The notes beneath the pieces were generated by a model that was given only the letters and a program-made list of their open reading frames with translations, did not search any database and was not told where the DNA came from. Made by a program: the position numbers and the translations under genes. Below are positions 51,097 through 60,413 of a stretch of DNA of 64,000 bases, piece after piece. The DNA is from Actinopolyspora alba. Lineage in GTDB: Bacteria > Actinomycetota > Actinomycetes > Mycobacteriales > Pseudonocardiaceae. Numbering within the stretch: the first letter of the stretch is position 1; each line of letters opens with the position of its first letter. The stretch spans positions 1 through 64,000 of the forward strand of contig NZ_FOMZ01000007.1 of NCBI RefSeq assembly GCF_900112765.1. Reading direction: 5' to 3'.

Positions 51097-51561
51097 TCAC
51101 TGACGTGATCGATCACTCTCGTTCGGCGGCTGCAACGCCTGCCATCCGGCCAGGTGCCCGCCGTGTCGCTGCGCCAGTCCCACCATCCGGGAGCTCTCTC
51201 TGGCGCACGTCATCGCGTCTATCCGGCGAACACACTGCGCGACGAGCATCGTGGATTCCGAGGCGGACGCGTCGCCCGAACCTCGCGTCGTCGTTTCGGT
51301 GCGCAGTAGCCAACCCTCGGCCTCGAGGGGCTCGCGGAGTTCGGGCGCGGCGGCGGAGCCGACCGCGATCCGGTAGCGCAGCACAACGGGAAATTCCGGG
51401 ATCCACGCAGGTGAACGGGCCAATACCGTGGAGGCCGACTCCGTCTCGTCGGTCGCTTCCACCACCACCGTCAGCTCCGGATCGTCCGGAGTGGGCCATG
51501 CCGGTTCCCGACTGCCGCGCCACGTGCGCAACAGTCGCGACAGACCACCGCGAATGCTCAC
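51097..51561 (-). CDS. Hypothetical protein
   Basis: A 154-residue soluble protein of unknown function with two strand-rich segments (DPELTVVVEATDETESA; PEFPVVLRYRIAVGSAA) followed by a helical end (SSRMVGLAQRHGGHLAGWQ). It has the look of a small ferredoxin-like or RnaseE-inhibitor-like protein, but I cannot assign it. GTG 51561 is selected because GGGAGG lies 9-10 nt upstream; the frame extends to ATG 51645, overlapping the ctaE promoter. It is divergent from ctaE. Confidence 0.65.
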   Translation of the reverse strand: MSIRGGLSRLLRTWRGSREPAWPTPDDPELTVVVEATDETESASTVLARSPAWIPEFPVVLRYRIAVGSAAAPELREPLEAEGWLLRTETTTRGSGDASASESTMLVAQCVRRIDAMTCARESSRMVGLAQRHGGHLAGWQALQPPNESDRSRQ

Positions 51562-51642
51562 GCGGGGTAACCTCCCGTCGATCTCGTAGTAGGCGAACGG
51601 GGTTGCGACGGACCCGACCGGGCGTCCCGAAATCGTCCGCGA

Positions 51643-51648
51643 CATAAT
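51643..51648 (+). promoter_or_regulatory. Leaderless -10 hexamer for ctaE
   Basis: CATAAT ends 7 nt before GTG 51656, which supports that start over ATG 51647 inside the hexamer. Confidence 0.4.
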
Positions 51649-51655
51649 GCGTCGC

Positions 51656-52258
51656 GTGACAACGGCAGCGCCCTCAATCAGTCAACGCGTGCACTCGCTG
51701 AACCGACCGAACATGGTCAGCGTGGGCACCATCGTTTGGTTGGCCAGCGAGCTGATGTTCTTCGCCGGGCTCTTCGCCATGTTCTTCACGGTGAAGGCCC
51801 AGAACGAGGGACCCTGGCCGCCGCCGCCCTCCGAACTCAACGTGGCCTACGCCCTACCCTTCACTGTGATTCTGGTGGCCTCCTCGTTCACCTGCCAGTG
51901 GGGTGTGTTCGCGGCGGAGCGCGGTGACGTCTACGGCCTTCGCCGCTGGTACATGCTCACGCTCGCCATGGGCACCATCTTCGTGCTGGGCCAGGCGGGT
52001 GAGTACCACACGCTGATCACCGAGCACCACACCACGATGGCCAGCTCGGCGTTCGGCACGGTGTTCTACATGACCACGGGCTTCCACGGTCTGCACGTGA
52101 TCGGCGGACTGGTCGCCTTCGTGATCCTGATGATCCGTACCAGGATGAGCAAGTTCACACCGGCCCAGGCGGTGGCATCGATCGTCGTGTCGTACTACTG
52201 GCACTTCGTCGACATCGTGTGGATCGGCCTGTTCATGGTCATCTACCTGGTGCCGTGA
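51656..52258 (+). CDS. ctaE: Cytochrome c oxidase subunit III
   Basis: A 200-residue subunit III of the aa3 oxidase with five hydrophobic helices. It begins with the conserved [20 protein letters not shown] and includes [17 protein letters not shown] and the late motif [19 protein letters not shown]. The E of SELMFF and the helix order match the short actinobacterial form. It opens the ctaE-qcrC-qcrA-qcrB cluster, with qcrC 115 bp downstream. Confidence 0.95.
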   Translation: MTTAAPSISQRVHSLNRPNMVSVGTIVWLASELMFFAGLFAMFFTVKAQNEGPWPPPPSELNVAYALPFTVILVASSFTCQWGVFAAERGDVYGLRRWYMLTLAMGTIFVLGQAGEYHTLITEHHTTMASSAFGTVFYMTTGFHGLHVIGGLVAFVILMIRTRMSKFTPAQAVASIVVSYYWHFVDIVWIGLFMVIYLVP

Positions 52259-52373
52259 CGCGGCGGCGAGTATGTCGCGACAGAGCCATGGGTAGGCAGC
52301 TAGGCGAGAAGTCAAGCGTGATGTTGTTGCCGCTGAACCACCCCGAACATGACAGCAAGGGTTTTGCGCACTC

Positions 52374-53180
52374 ATGACCACCAACAAGAAACGCAACCGC
52401 GCGGGTTCCAAGTTCCGGCGACGGCTTTCGGGTGTGCTGGCGCTCGGGATCGCCTTGGTGGCTGCGGGCGGCCTGTACAGCCTGCTGCTCCCCGAGCCGC
52501 AGACCGCCACCGCGGCCGAGGACCCGGCACTGATCAGGCAGGGTAAGGAGCTCTACAACAATGCCTGCATCACTTGCCACGGCGAGAACCTGCAGGGCGT
52601 TGAGGATCGGGGCCCCAGCCTGATCGGTGTCGGTGGTGCGGCCGTGCACTTCCAGGTCTCCAGTGGTCGGATGCCGCTGATGCGGCAGGAGGCACAGGCG
52701 CAGCGCAAGCCTCCGAAGTACTCCGAGAAGGAGATCCAGGCACTGGCCGCGTACGCGCAGGCCGTCGGCGGTGGACCCGAGCAGCCGGCGGAAACGGGCG
52801 AGCAGCTCCAGGGGGACGACCCCGCACGTGGTGCGGAGTTGTTCCGGCTGAACTGCGCTTCCTGTCACAACTTCACCGGACGCGGTATCGCGCTTTCGTC
52901 GGGCAAGTACGCCCCGAACCTGGATCCCGCGTCCGAGCAGCAGATCTACGAGGCGATGGAGACCGGCCCGGAGAACATGCCCAAGTTCTCCGAGCGCCAG
53001 CTCACACCCGACGAGAAGAAGGACATCATCGCCTACGTGAAGTCGGTGACCGACGGCAACAACAACCCCGGCGGCAACGCGCTCGGCGGTTACGGGCCCG
53101 GCCCGGAGACGGTCGTGGCCTGGGTCATCGGGCTGGGTAGTCTCGTCGGCCTCACGCTGTGGATCGGAGCCAGGGCATGA
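52374..53180 (+). CDS. qcrC: Diheme cytochrome c subunit of the bc1 complex
   Basis: Carries electrons from the Rieske protein to the oxidase within the bc1-aa3 supercomplex. The 268-residue protein has an N-terminal membrane anchor or signal ([20 protein letters not shown]), two c-type heme sites CITCHG (residues 65-70) and CASCHN (161-166), methionine ligand segments ([26 protein letters not shown]), and a C-terminal helix ([20 protein letters not shown]). ATG 52374 has AAGGG upstream. Its stop overlaps the qcrA start as ATGA. Confidence 0.95.
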   Translation: MTTNKKRNRAGSKFRRRLSGVLALGIALVAAGGLYSLLLPEPQTATAAEDPALIRQGKELYNNACITCHGENLQGVEDRGPSLIGVGGAAVHFQVSSGRMPLMRQEAQAQRKPPKYSEKEIQALAAYAQAVGGGPEQPAETGEQLQGDDPARGAELFRLNCASCHNFTGRGIALSSGKYAPNLDPASEQQIYEAMETGPENMPKFSERQLTPDEKKDIIAYVKSVTDGNNNPGGNALGGYGPGPETVVAWVIGLGSLVGLTLWIGARA

Positions 53181-54376
53181 GTGAGCGGGATATGAGCGAA
53201 CACAGCAGCGGACAGCACGACGAGGAACACACCTCCGGCGAGCGAGCGGTCGGGAACGAGGGCGCCAACCCGACGGACGCCGAACTCGCGGAGATGAGCA
53301 GGGACGAGAAGGTCCGGCTCGGACTGGCCCAGGACGACGTCGAGCTCGTCGAGTACCCGGACCCGTGGCCGGTCAAGGGGACCCGCGCCGAGCGGCGCGC
53401 CGAGCGCGCGGTGGCGGCCTGGTTCTCCCTGGCCGGACTGTCGGCACTGGCCTTCATCGGCGTGTTCATCTTCTGGCCGTGGCGCTACGTCAATCCGCTG
53501 GTCGACGAGCGGGGACACTTCCTGTACTCGCTGTACAACCCGTTGATCGGTTTCTTCCTCGGGTTGTCGATCCTGGCGGTGGGTATCGGCGCCATCCTGT
53601 ACTCCAAGAAGTTCATGCCGCACGAGACGGCTGTGCAGCAGCGACACGACGGGCACGGTTCCTCCGAACTGGACCGGCAGACCACCGTCGCGGAGCTCGC
53701 GGACGCGGGAAACCGCAGCACCATCGCACGTCGTTCCATGATCAAGCGGACCGCTGGTTTCGGCGCGGGGGCCTTCGGGCTGGGAACCGGGGTGCTCGTG
53801 CTCGGCGGCATGGTCAAGAATCCCTGGGCGGAGACCGGTGCGGACTCGCTGCAACACACCGGCTGGTTGCAGACCAACGGCGAGAAGGTCTACCTGCGGC
53901 GCAACACCGGCGATCCGCACGACATCTCGCTGGTGCGACCGCAGGACCTCTCGCCGGGCGGTTTCGAGACGGTCTTTCCGTTCCGCGAGTCCGAACGGCA
54001 CAATGAGGAAGCGCTGTTGCACGCGTTGCGTCGTTCCGACAATCCGACCATGTTGATCCGGTTGCGGCCGGGTGACTCACCGGTGGAGCGCAAGGGCCAG
54101 GAAGACTTCAACTACGGCGACTACTACGCCTACTCGAAGATCTGTACCCACCTGGGCTGCCCCACCTCGTTGTACGAGGCGCAGACCGGCCGGTTGCTCT
54201 GCCCCTGCCACCAGTCGCAGTTCGACGTGGCCAACAGCTACGCCAAGCCTGTTTTCGGGCCGGCGACACGGGCGCTGCCGCAGCTGCCGATCACCGTGGA
54301 CGAGGAAGGGTACTTCGTGGCGCGAAGCGACTTCATCGAGCCGATCGGCCCGGCTTACTGGGAGCGGAATTCATGA
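53177..54376 (+). CDS. qcrA: Rieske iron-sulfur subunit of the bc1 complex
   Basis: The 399-residue protein has an acidic N-terminal region of about 75 residues, three transmembrane helices ([58 protein letters not shown]) as in the actinobacterial form, and the C-terminal Rieske domain with cluster motifs CTHLGC and [10 protein letters not shown] twin-arginine-like pair precedes the third helix ([12 protein letters not shown]). ATG 53177 overlaps the qcrC stop by 4 nt. It transfers electrons from quinol to QcrC. Confidence 0.95.
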   Translation: MSERDMSEHSSGQHDEEHTSGERAVGNEGANPTDAELAEMSRDEKVRLGLAQDDVELVEYPDPWPVKGTRAERRAERAVAAWFSLAGLSALAFIGVFIFWPWRYVNPLVDERGHFLYSLYNPLIGFFLGLSILAVGIGAILYSKKFMPHETAVQQRHDGHGSSELDRQTTVAELADAGNRSTIARRSMIKRTAGFGAGAFGLGTGVLVLGGMVKNPWAETGADSLQHTGWLQTNGEKVYLRRNTGDPHDISLVRPQDLSPGGFETVFPFRESERHNEEALLHALRRSDNPTMLIRLRPGDSPVERKGQEDFNYGDYYAYSKICTHLGCPTSLYEAQTGRLLCPCHQSQFDVANSYAKPVFGPATRALPQLPITVDEEGYFVARSDFIEPIGPAYWERNS

Positions 54377-56067
54377 GTTCGATCACTACCCCGACCAAGT
54401 CGGAAGGTGCGTTGCAGCGTGCCGCCGGTCAGCAGGCCGACGAGGTCGACAAACGGTTCCAGGTAGCGCCGGGCCTTCGTCGGCAGATCAACAAGGTCTT
54501 CCCGACGCACTGGTCGTTCCTGCTCGGCGAGGTGGCGCTCTACACCTTCGTCCTGCTGCTGCTGACCGGTACCTACCTGGCGTTCTTCTTCGACCCGTCG
54601 ATGGCCGAGGTGCAGTACCAGGGGGCCTACACCAACCTGCGCGGCATCGAGATGTCCCGCGCGTTCGCCAGCGCACTGGACATCTCCTTCGAGGTGCGTG
54701 GCGGGATGTTCGCCAGGCAGGTGCACCACTGGGCAGCGCTGCTGTTCATGGCCTCGATCGTGGCCCACATGCTGCGGATCTTCTTCACCGGCGCTTTCCG
54801 GCGTCCCAGGGAGACCAACTGGATGATCGGCATCCTGCTGTTCATCCTCGGCATGTTCGAGGGCTTCACCGGCTACTCGCTGCCGGACGACCTGCTGTCC
54901 GGCACCGGTGTGCGGATCGCCTCGGGGATCACCATGTCCATCCCCGTCGTCGGTACCTGGATCCACTGGATCCTGTTCGGCGGGGAGTTCCCCGGTACCG
55001 AGCTGATCCCGCGCTTCTACATGATGCACATCTTCCTGCTGCCCGGGATCATCCTCGGGTTGATCGCGGTGCACCTGGCGCTGGTCTGGTACCAGAAGCA
55101 CACCCAGTTCCCCGGCGTGCGCCGCAAGGAGACCAACGTCGTCGGCGTGCGGATCCTGCCGGTGTTCGCGACCAAGGCGGGCAGCTTCTTCGCCGTCGTC
55201 ACCGGTGTGACCGCCATCATGGGCGGCGTTTTCCAGATCAACCCGATCTGGCACCTGGGTCCGTACAACGCCTCGCAGGTCTCGGCGGCTTCGCAGCCCG
55301 ACTGGTACATGATCTGGACCGACGGTTCCAGTCGACTGTGGCCGGCCTGGGAGGTCTACCTGTGGGGCGAGTACACGATCCCCGCGGTGTTCTTCCCGAC
55401 TGTGCTGTTCATGGGGATGATATTCACCGTGGCGCTCGCCTACCCGCTCATCGAGCGCAAGCTCAGCGGGGACGAGGCGCACCACAACCTGTTGCAGCGT
55501 CCGCGTGACGTTCCGGTGCGCACCAGCCTGGGCATGATGGCGCTGACGTTCTTCTCGGTCCTGATGATCTCGGGTGCCAACGACATCATCGCGTTCATGT
55601 TCGACATCTCGTTGAACGCGATGACCTGGATCGGCAGGATCGGGCTGTTGGTCGCTCCACCCATCGCCTACTTCATCACCTACCGCATCTGTATCGGGCT
55701 GCAGAAGTCCGACCGCCAGGTGCTGGAGCACGGCATCGAGACCGGCATCATCAAGCGGCTGCCGCACGGTGAGTTCGTCGAGGTGCACCAGCCGCTCGGT
55801 CCGGTGGACGACCACGGCCACCCGGAGGAGCTGGAGTACCAGGGTGCGCCGGTGCCGAAGAAGATGAACAAGCTCGGTGCCGCGGGCAAGCCCGTCGAGG
55901 GCGGTTGGCTCAAGCCGGACCCCTCGGTCGAGACCGCCGCGCTGGAGCACGCTCGGGCCAAGGAGCACGCGGTCACCTCGGAGGAGGAGTCCGTGGAGTC
56001 CGTGGAGTCGGAGGAATCCGAGCGGGGCGAGCTCGTCGGTGGCAAGGCTCGCGAACCGGAGGAGTGA
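54373..56067 (+). CDS. qcrB: Cytochrome b subunit of the bc1 complex
   Basis: The 564-residue membrane subunit holds hemes bL and bH and the quinone sites. Helices include [40 protein letters not shown] with a heme His pair, [20 protein letters not shown], and [20 protein letters not shown] with another His pair. The C-terminal 130 residues form a charged extension ([34 protein letters not shown]) typical of actinobacteria. ATG 54373 overlaps the qcrA stop by 4 nt. This is the target of the anti-tubercular drug class acting on QcrB in mycobacteria. A terminator follows at 56096. Confidence 0.96.
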   Translation: MSSITTPTKSEGALQRAAGQQADEVDKRFQVAPGLRRQINKVFPTHWSFLLGEVALYTFVLLLLTGTYLAFFFDPSMAEVQYQGAYTNLRGIEMSRAFASALDISFEVRGGMFARQVHHWAALLFMASIVAHMLRIFFTGAFRRPRETNWMIGILLFILGMFEGFTGYSLPDDLLSGTGVRIASGITMSIPVVGTWIHWILFGGEFPGTELIPRFYMMHIFLLPGIILGLIAVHLALVWYQKHTQFPGVRRKETNVVGVRILPVFATKAGSFFAVVTGVTAIMGGVFQINPIWHLGPYNASQVSAASQPDWYMIWTDGSSRLWPAWEVYLWGEYTIPAVFFPTVLFMGMIFTVALAYPLIERKLSGDEAHHNLLQRPRDVPVRTSLGMMALTFFSVLMISGANDIIAFMFDISLNAMTWIGRIGLLVAPPIAYFITYRICIGLQKSDRQVLEHGIETGIIKRLPHGEFVEVHQPLGPVDDHGHPEELEYQGAPVPKKMNKLGAAGKPVEGGWLKPDPSVETAALEHARAKEHAVTSEEESVESVESEESERGELVGGKAREPEE

Positions 56068-56095
56068 GCTCGCGGCGTTGAATCCGTGAGTACCC

Positions 56096-56126
56096 GTCCC
56101 GGGGGTGGTTCCCGCACCCCCGGGAC
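56096..56126. terminator. Terminator of the ctaE-qcrCAB cluster
   Basis: GTCCCGGGGGTG (56096-56107) pairs perfectly with CACCCCCGGGAC (56115-56126), followed by GTTTCTC. It lies 29 nt after the qcrB stop. Confidence 0.85.
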
Positions 56127-56193
56127 GTTTCTCGTCCGGACCCTCTTGTCCGAACCCGCCGCCGTGCGGCGTGCCCGAGTCGTGCCGTGGCAC

Positions 56194-56199
56194 TACCGT
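56194..56199 (+). promoter_or_regulatory. Leaderless -10 hexamer for the PPOX gene
   Basis: TACCGT ends 7 nt before ATG 56207. Confidence 0.5.
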
Positions 56200-56206
56200 G
56201 GGAATC

Positions 56207-56638
56207 ATGACGACGATCACTTCGGGCAGGGTTCGTTCCTTCCTCGACGAAGGGGGACGTACCGGCAAGGTCGGTTACCTGGGTGCCGACGGCAGGCCGC
56301 TGGTGGTGCCGGTGTGGTTCGCCGTGGACGGCGACCGGATCGTGTTCAACACCGCCGCCGACAGTGCCAAGGGGACGGCCATAGCGCGGGATCCGCGGCT
56401 GACGATGTGCGTCGACGAGCAGAGCGGCCGTACCTTCGTGCAGGTTCAGGGCACCGCCGAGACCACGGCGGAACACGGTGAGGTACTCCGGGTCGCCACC
56501 GCGGTCGCCGCCCGTTACGTGGCCGAGGGCAAAGTGGAGCGAGTGGCGGGCAAGATCGCGGGGCCCGGCCAGCTGGCGGTGTCCCTGCGTCCGACGCGAG
56601 TGGTCACCAGCGGTGATCTGTCCGAACAGGACTCCTGA
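56207..56638 (+). CDS. PPOX-class F420-dependent oxidoreductase
   Basis: A 143-residue split-barrel flavin/F420-binding protein. Typical segments are VRSFLDEGGRTGKVGYLGAD, PLVVPVWFAVDGDRIVFNTA, DSAKGTAIARDPRLTMCVDE and the closing SLRPTRVVTSGDLSEQ. Members of this actinobacterial group reduce diverse substrates with F420H2 or bind heme breakdown products; the substrate here is unknown. The start is set by TACCGT and removes a Pro-rich extension to 56105. It converges on the nuclease gene with only 7 bp between stops. Confidence 0.88.
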   Translation: MTTITSGRVRSFLDEGGRTGKVGYLGADGRPLVVPVWFAVDGDRIVFNTAADSAKGTAIARDPRLTMCVDEQSGRTFVQVQGTAETTAEHGEVLRVATAVAARYVAEGKVERVAGKIAGPGQLAVSLRPTRVVTSGDLSEQDS

Positions 56639-56645
56639 GTTCGGG

Positions 56646-58361
56646 TCAGTCCGCACCTTCGTAGGGGGTACGTGCACCCGCTGCCGCTTTCGCCCACTCA
56701 CGCCAGCTTCCCGCGGCACCGGCGGGTTCGGCCCAGGGGATCTCGCAGCGCACCATGCGGGAGTCCTCGGCGGTGAGCCAGCGGTACACCGCCCCCAGCT
56801 CGTCCACCGGGGCGTCGCGCAGCGGGCCCGGCCCCGGCAACACGGTCTGCGCCGCGGCCTGGAGCCGGTCCACGACCGGCATGGGTGCGGTCCCGCGCGG
56901 AGCCGTTCCGGCCGAGGCCAGCCTGCCGTGCCGCACCACCGCGAACAGCCAGCCACCGGAGCCGTCCGGCCGTGCCGCCACGAGTTCCGGTATCGCCGCC
57001 AGCGCGGCCAGCCGCTGCCCGCGGTCCAGGGTCCGGACGAGCTCGACCAACCTGTCCCGATGCGTCGCCGCGTCCTCGAAGCGCTGTGCCGCGGCGAGTT
57101 CCCCGATCGTCGCCCGCAGCCGTCGCAGCGCGGAGTCGCCGCTGCCGGACAGCACCTCCCGTACCGGCACCACGTGTGCTTCGTACTCGGCCACCCCCTC
57201 GTGGCCGACGCACGGTGCCCCGCAGCGCCCCATCTCGTAGGCGGCGCAGGGGTGCTGTCGGGAACCCGACACCGGAATGCGGTCGGTGCAGCCGCGCAAC
57301 CGTGTGGCGTCCTGCAGCGCCTCCACCGCGTTCCTGGCCGTGTTCCTGCCGCGGAACGGACCCAGTGCGGCGGGCCTCGGTTTTCGGGTGATGGTCAGCC
57401 GGGGGAACACCTCGTCGGTCAGCGAGACCCACCAGACCGCTCGTGGGAACTTGGACCGCCGGTTGTAGCGCGGCTGATGCGCTTCCAGCAGCCGCAGCTC
57501 CCGAACCTCGGCTTCCAGCGCGTGCGCGCACTCCACGTGTTCGACCCGGTGTGCCAGCGCGACCATTTCGCGGATCCGAGCGCGTCGTTCTCCCGCCGTG
57601 AAGTACTGGCGCACCCGTCTGCGCAGGTTCGTGGCGGTGCCGATGTAGAGCACCTCCTCGTTCGGGCCGCGGAAGAGGTAAACGCCGGGTGTGTCCGGCA
57701 GCCCCTCGGCCAGCGTGCGGTTGCGCCGTTGCGGCGGGGTCACTTCCGGCAGGTAGTCGAGCAGGTCCTCGAGGGAGTACACGTGGTGTGTGCCGACCCG
57801 CTCCAGCAGGGCGTGCAACACGTCCACGGTGGCCCGTGCGTCGTCCAGTGCGCGGTGTCGCGGCGCGGTTCGCGCGCCGAGCACGCGGGCGAGCGTCGCG
57901 AGCTTGTGATTCGGTGTCTCCTCGCGGGAGAGCATCCGACGGGACAACCGGACCGTGCACACCACCGGTGGTTTGGGCCAGTGCAGTTCAGCGCGTTCGC
58001 ACGCGGCCCGGAGGAATCCGGTGTCGAAGCTCGCGTTGTGTGCCACCAGTGTGCTTCCCGCGCAGAACTCCAGAAAGGAGGGAAGCACCGAGGTGACAGC
58101 GGGTGCGTCGGCGACCATCTCGTCGGTGATGCCGGTGATGGACACGATGCCGGGCGGGATCGGCCGCCCGGGATTGACCAGGGTGGAGAACTCGCCGACG
58201 GTTTCCCCACCACGTACCTTGACCGCCGCGATCTCGGTGATCTGGTCCGAGGAACCGCGACCGCCCGTGGTCTCCAGGTCCAGTACCACGAAACTGACGT
58301 CCCGCAGCGGCTGTCCCAGCTCGTCGAAGGACAGCTGCGGGTCCTGCGGCAACCGGCTCAT
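56646..58361 (-). CDS. DnaQ-like DEDD exonuclease fused to a UvrC-like GIY-YIG nuclease domain
   Basis: A 571-residue two-part nuclease (Rv2191-like). Residues about 20-185 are a DnaQ/DEDDh exonuclease: VVLDLETTGG, NPGRPIPP-x-I, LVAHNASFDTGFLRA and HRALDDARATVDVL supply the acidic residues and the His. Residues about 215-300 are a GIY-YIG domain (TPGVYLFRGPNEEVLYIGTA, then LRRRVRQYF), followed by a UvrC-like helical and Cys region (CAAYEMGRCGAPCVGH) and a UvrB-contact-like helix (AAQRFEDAATHRDRLVELV). The RNase H-like C-terminal half of true UvrC is absent. Likely a repair or DNA-end processing enzyme. ATG 58361 has TACCGT 8 nt upstream. Confidence 0.9.
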   Translation of the reverse strand: MSRLPQDPQLSFDELGQPLRDVSFVVLDLETTGGRGSSDQITEIAAVKVRGGETVGEFSTLVNPGRPIPPGIVSITGITDEMVADAPAVTSVLPSFLEFCAGSTLVAHNASFDTGFLRAACERAELHWPKPPVVCTVRLSRRMLSREETPNHKLATLARVLGARTAPRHRALDDARATVDVLHALLERVGTHHVYSLEDLLDYLPEVTPPQRRNRTLAEGLPDTPGVYLFRGPNEEVLYIGTATNLRRRVRQYFTAGERRARIREMVALAHRVEHVECAHALEAEVRELRLLEAHQPRYNRRSKFPRAVWWVSLTDEVFPRLTITRKPRPAALGPFRGRNTARNAVEALQDATRLRGCTDRIPVSGSRQHPCAAYEMGRCGAPCVGHEGVAEYEAHVVPVREVLSGSGDSALRRLRATIGELAAAQRFEDAATHRDRLVELVRTLDRGQRLAALAAIPELVAARPDGSGGWLFAVVRHGRLASAGTAPRGTAPMPVVDRLQAAAQTVLPGPGPLRDAPVDELGAVYRWLTAEDSRMVRCEIPWAEPAGAAGSWREWAKAAAGARTPYEGAD

Positions 58362-58579
58362 CGACTACGACGGTATGCCCTCCAGTGCGGGAGCCGGTGG
58401 GCAGGCCGTTCCCGGAGTTCGAGGACCGGCGTGGTTTTCCGGGCCCGGAAGTGGTGGAGCGTTGTGGCCGCGTTCCGTTCCCGCCGAGTGGGGAATCCGG
58501 AGTGCGTGCCGAGAACCTCGGCAGCAGCGCAACACGACACGGGAAACCGCCGGATGCGGGCATCCACACGGGCAGCACT

Positions 58580-58585
58580 TAGCCT
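58580..58585 (+). promoter_or_regulatory. Leaderless -10 hexamer for the NYN gene
   Basis: TAGCCT ends 6 nt before GTG 58592. Confidence 0.5.
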
Positions 58586-58591
58586 GGAAGA

Positions 58592-59986
58592 GTGATACCG
58601 CCGACATCGGGCGACAACGTCGACCCCCAAGCAGCCAACGAGGGTCCCGAGACGGCGAGTGACCTCACCGTGAGTCACGAGGAGCCGTCCGTCGACTGGG
58701 ACGAACTCCCCGGGCCGTTGCGGGGCCGGATAGCCGAGCTGGCCGCTGCCGCACTGGGTGGCATGCGCCCCGGTGACGTTCCGATGCGGTTGCGTCCCGT
58801 CATGCGGTTCGCCGCCGCGAAGCGCGCCAAACTCGGACAGTCGGATCTGCTGGTGGCGATGCGGGACTCGTCGGTGTTCCGCGCGGCGGTAGTGGACTGG
58901 TGCCGCAGGAAACAGCCGGCGGCGCTGCTGCAGCAGCAGGCGGACCCGCTGGGGGCGGCCACGGCGGCCGTACTGCTCAACAGCGTCACCGCTGCTCACT
59001 ACGTCGAGCTCATCGGTCACCGCGTGGAGCACGGGAAGCTGCGCGAGCGGCACGACGCCGCGGTGTCGCGTGCGGAGAGACTCGAGACCGACAACGAGCG
59101 GCTGCGCGGTGAGCTCGACGAGGCCAACCGGCTCGCGCGCTCGGCCGAACAGCACAACAGCTCCGATGCCGACCGGCTGCGCAACCGACTGCGCCAGCAG
59201 GGCGTTCGGCTGAAGGAGCAGAAGGACGAGGTGGCGCGGCTCACCGCCGAACTGGAGCGGGTGGTCGAGGAGAAGGACCGCGAACTGGCCGACCTCGCCG
59301 CGGAGCGGGACCGGGACCGGGCCAGGGCGGCCGACGAGCGTGCCAGGGCCGAGCGTTTCGACCGCGAGGCCGCGACCGCGCAGCAGTCCGCCCGTGAGGC
59401 CAGGCGAGGGGACGAGGTCAGGTTGGCGTTGTTGCTGGACACGTTGGAGGGATCGATCGCCGGTCTGCGGCGTGAGCTCGGCCCCACCAGACGAGGACAA
59501 GCCGGTGGCGGCCCCCTGCCCGCGGAAACCGTGGGTGGGGTTCGGGCCCACACCGCCGTCACGGCGGACGTGCCGGATGCCACCGCGCTGGACCGGTTGC
59601 TGGCGCTGCCCGCGGTGCACCTCGTCGTGGACGGTTACAACGTCACCAAGACCGGTTATCCGGACATCCCGCTGGCCGAGCAGCGTGACCGGTTGGCGCA
59701 CCAGCTGGCCGTGCTGGCGGCCAGATCGGGCGCCGAGGTGACCGTCGTCTTCGACGGTGCCAACGTCGTCTCGGTCCCCAGGACGGGGCCGCGCGGGGTG
59801 CGGGTGCTGTTCAGCGAGCCCGAGGTCCAGGCCGATGACGTGATTCGCGATCTGGTCGACGCCGAACCCGCCGGACGGCAGATCGTGGTGGCCACCTCCG
59901 ATCGTGAAGTGGTCACCTCGGTGCGTAGGAGGGGAGCTTACGCCGTGGCGTCCGCCACGCTCCTGGAGCGCGTCAATCCACTCTGA
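58592..59986 (+). CDS. NYN (YacP-like) domain protein with long coiled coil
   Basis: A 464-residue protein. The first 140 residues are helical (PLRGRIAELAAAALGGMRPG; MRFAAAKRAKLGQSDLLVAM). Residues about 150-285 form a heptad-like Arg/Glu/Ala coiled coil (EVARLTAELERVVEEKDREL). The C-terminal 150 residues are a NYN/YacP nuclease-like domain: VHLVVDGYNVTKTGYPDIPL, EVTVVFDGANVVSV, EVQADDVIRDLVDAE and IVVATSDREVVTSVRRRGAY carry the conserved Asp residues of PIN-like RNases. It may process RNA, by analogy with YacP/Rae1. It is divergent from the nuclease gene, so the pair may share regulation. GTG start set by the TAGCCT hexamer. Confidence 0.88.
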   Translation: MIPPTSGDNVDPQAANEGPETASDLTVSHEEPSVDWDELPGPLRGRIAELAAAALGGMRPGDVPMRLRPVMRFAAAKRAKLGQSDLLVAMRDSSVFRAAVVDWCRRKQPAALLQQQADPLGAATAAVLLNSVTAAHYVELIGHRVEHGKLRERHDAAVSRAERLETDNERLRGELDEANRLARSAEQHNSSDADRLRNRLRQQGVRLKEQKDEVARLTAELERVVEEKDRELADLAAERDRDRARAADERARAERFDREAATAQQSAREARRGDEVRLALLLDTLEGSIAGLRRELGPTRRGQAGGGPLPAETVGGVRAHTAVTADVPDATALDRLLALPAVHLVVDGYNVTKTGYPDIPLAEQRDRLAHQLAVLAARSGAEVTVVFDGANVVSVPRTGPRGVRVLFSEPEVQADDVIRDLVDAEPAGRQIVVATSDREVVTSVRRRGAYAVASATLLERVNPL

Positions 59987-60060
59987 CCTCGCACGATGGT
60001 GATTCCTCTTACCGGAGCGGTCAGCCGGATGGTGAGTGGGTGCCGCTGGCATCGGCGGCG

Positions 60061-60083
60061 CGGCGATTTCGCGAGAAATTGAC
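60061..60083. repeat. Palindromic repeat module, isolated copy
   Basis: Shares a 23-bp core (CGGCGATTTCGCG, then AGAAATTGAC) with 33575-33597 downstream of the MoaD-like gene. Here it follows the NYN gene. Confidence 0.7.
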
Positions 60084-60186
60084 GCCGCCCGGAAGTTCAG
60101 TGGCGCAAAATCTCACTCGGTCAGATGAATCGATCACATTCTGTCGTATTACGCCCCCCGCTCTGGACTGTGCGGGCGACCTCTCG

Positions 60187-60192
60187 TAACCT
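60187..60192 (+). promoter_or_regulatory. Possible -10 element for the NlpC/P60 gene
   Basis: TAACCT with a weak TGGACT-like -35 about 18 bp upstream. It would give a transcript leader of about 215 nt. Confidence 0.35.
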
Positions 60193-60413
60193 AACCGAGA
60201 CTTCGCGGCGATCAGTTGCCCAAACCGGGCGGCTCCGCGGAGTTGTCGCCTGATCGGCTCGTCGGGGGAGCCGGCCCGGGAACCCTCCCGGACGCGCCGT
60301 CGGCTCGAACGGCCCGCACCGTGGTGGTGCGCCGGCACGTCGTTCTCGCGTGCCCGCCGTCGCCGATGGATTCCAGCGTCCGCCGTGGAAGTGTTCTCCC
60401 GGAAGGCGACCGA

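Larger units (their letters stand above)
59987..60413. other. Long leader region of the NlpC/P60 gene
   Basis: Contains one GATTTCGCGAGAAATTGAC repeat module (60061-60083), then a possible promoter with TAACCT at 60187-60192 as the -10, and about 210 nt of GC-rich sequence before the start codon. Such a long leader could be structured, but I could not match it convincingly to a known riboswitch. Confidence 0.5.

Noticed and set aside
54355-56268. A 637-codon minus-strand frame over qcrB
   Set aside because: Antisense shadow, His/Asp/Gln rich, no domain.
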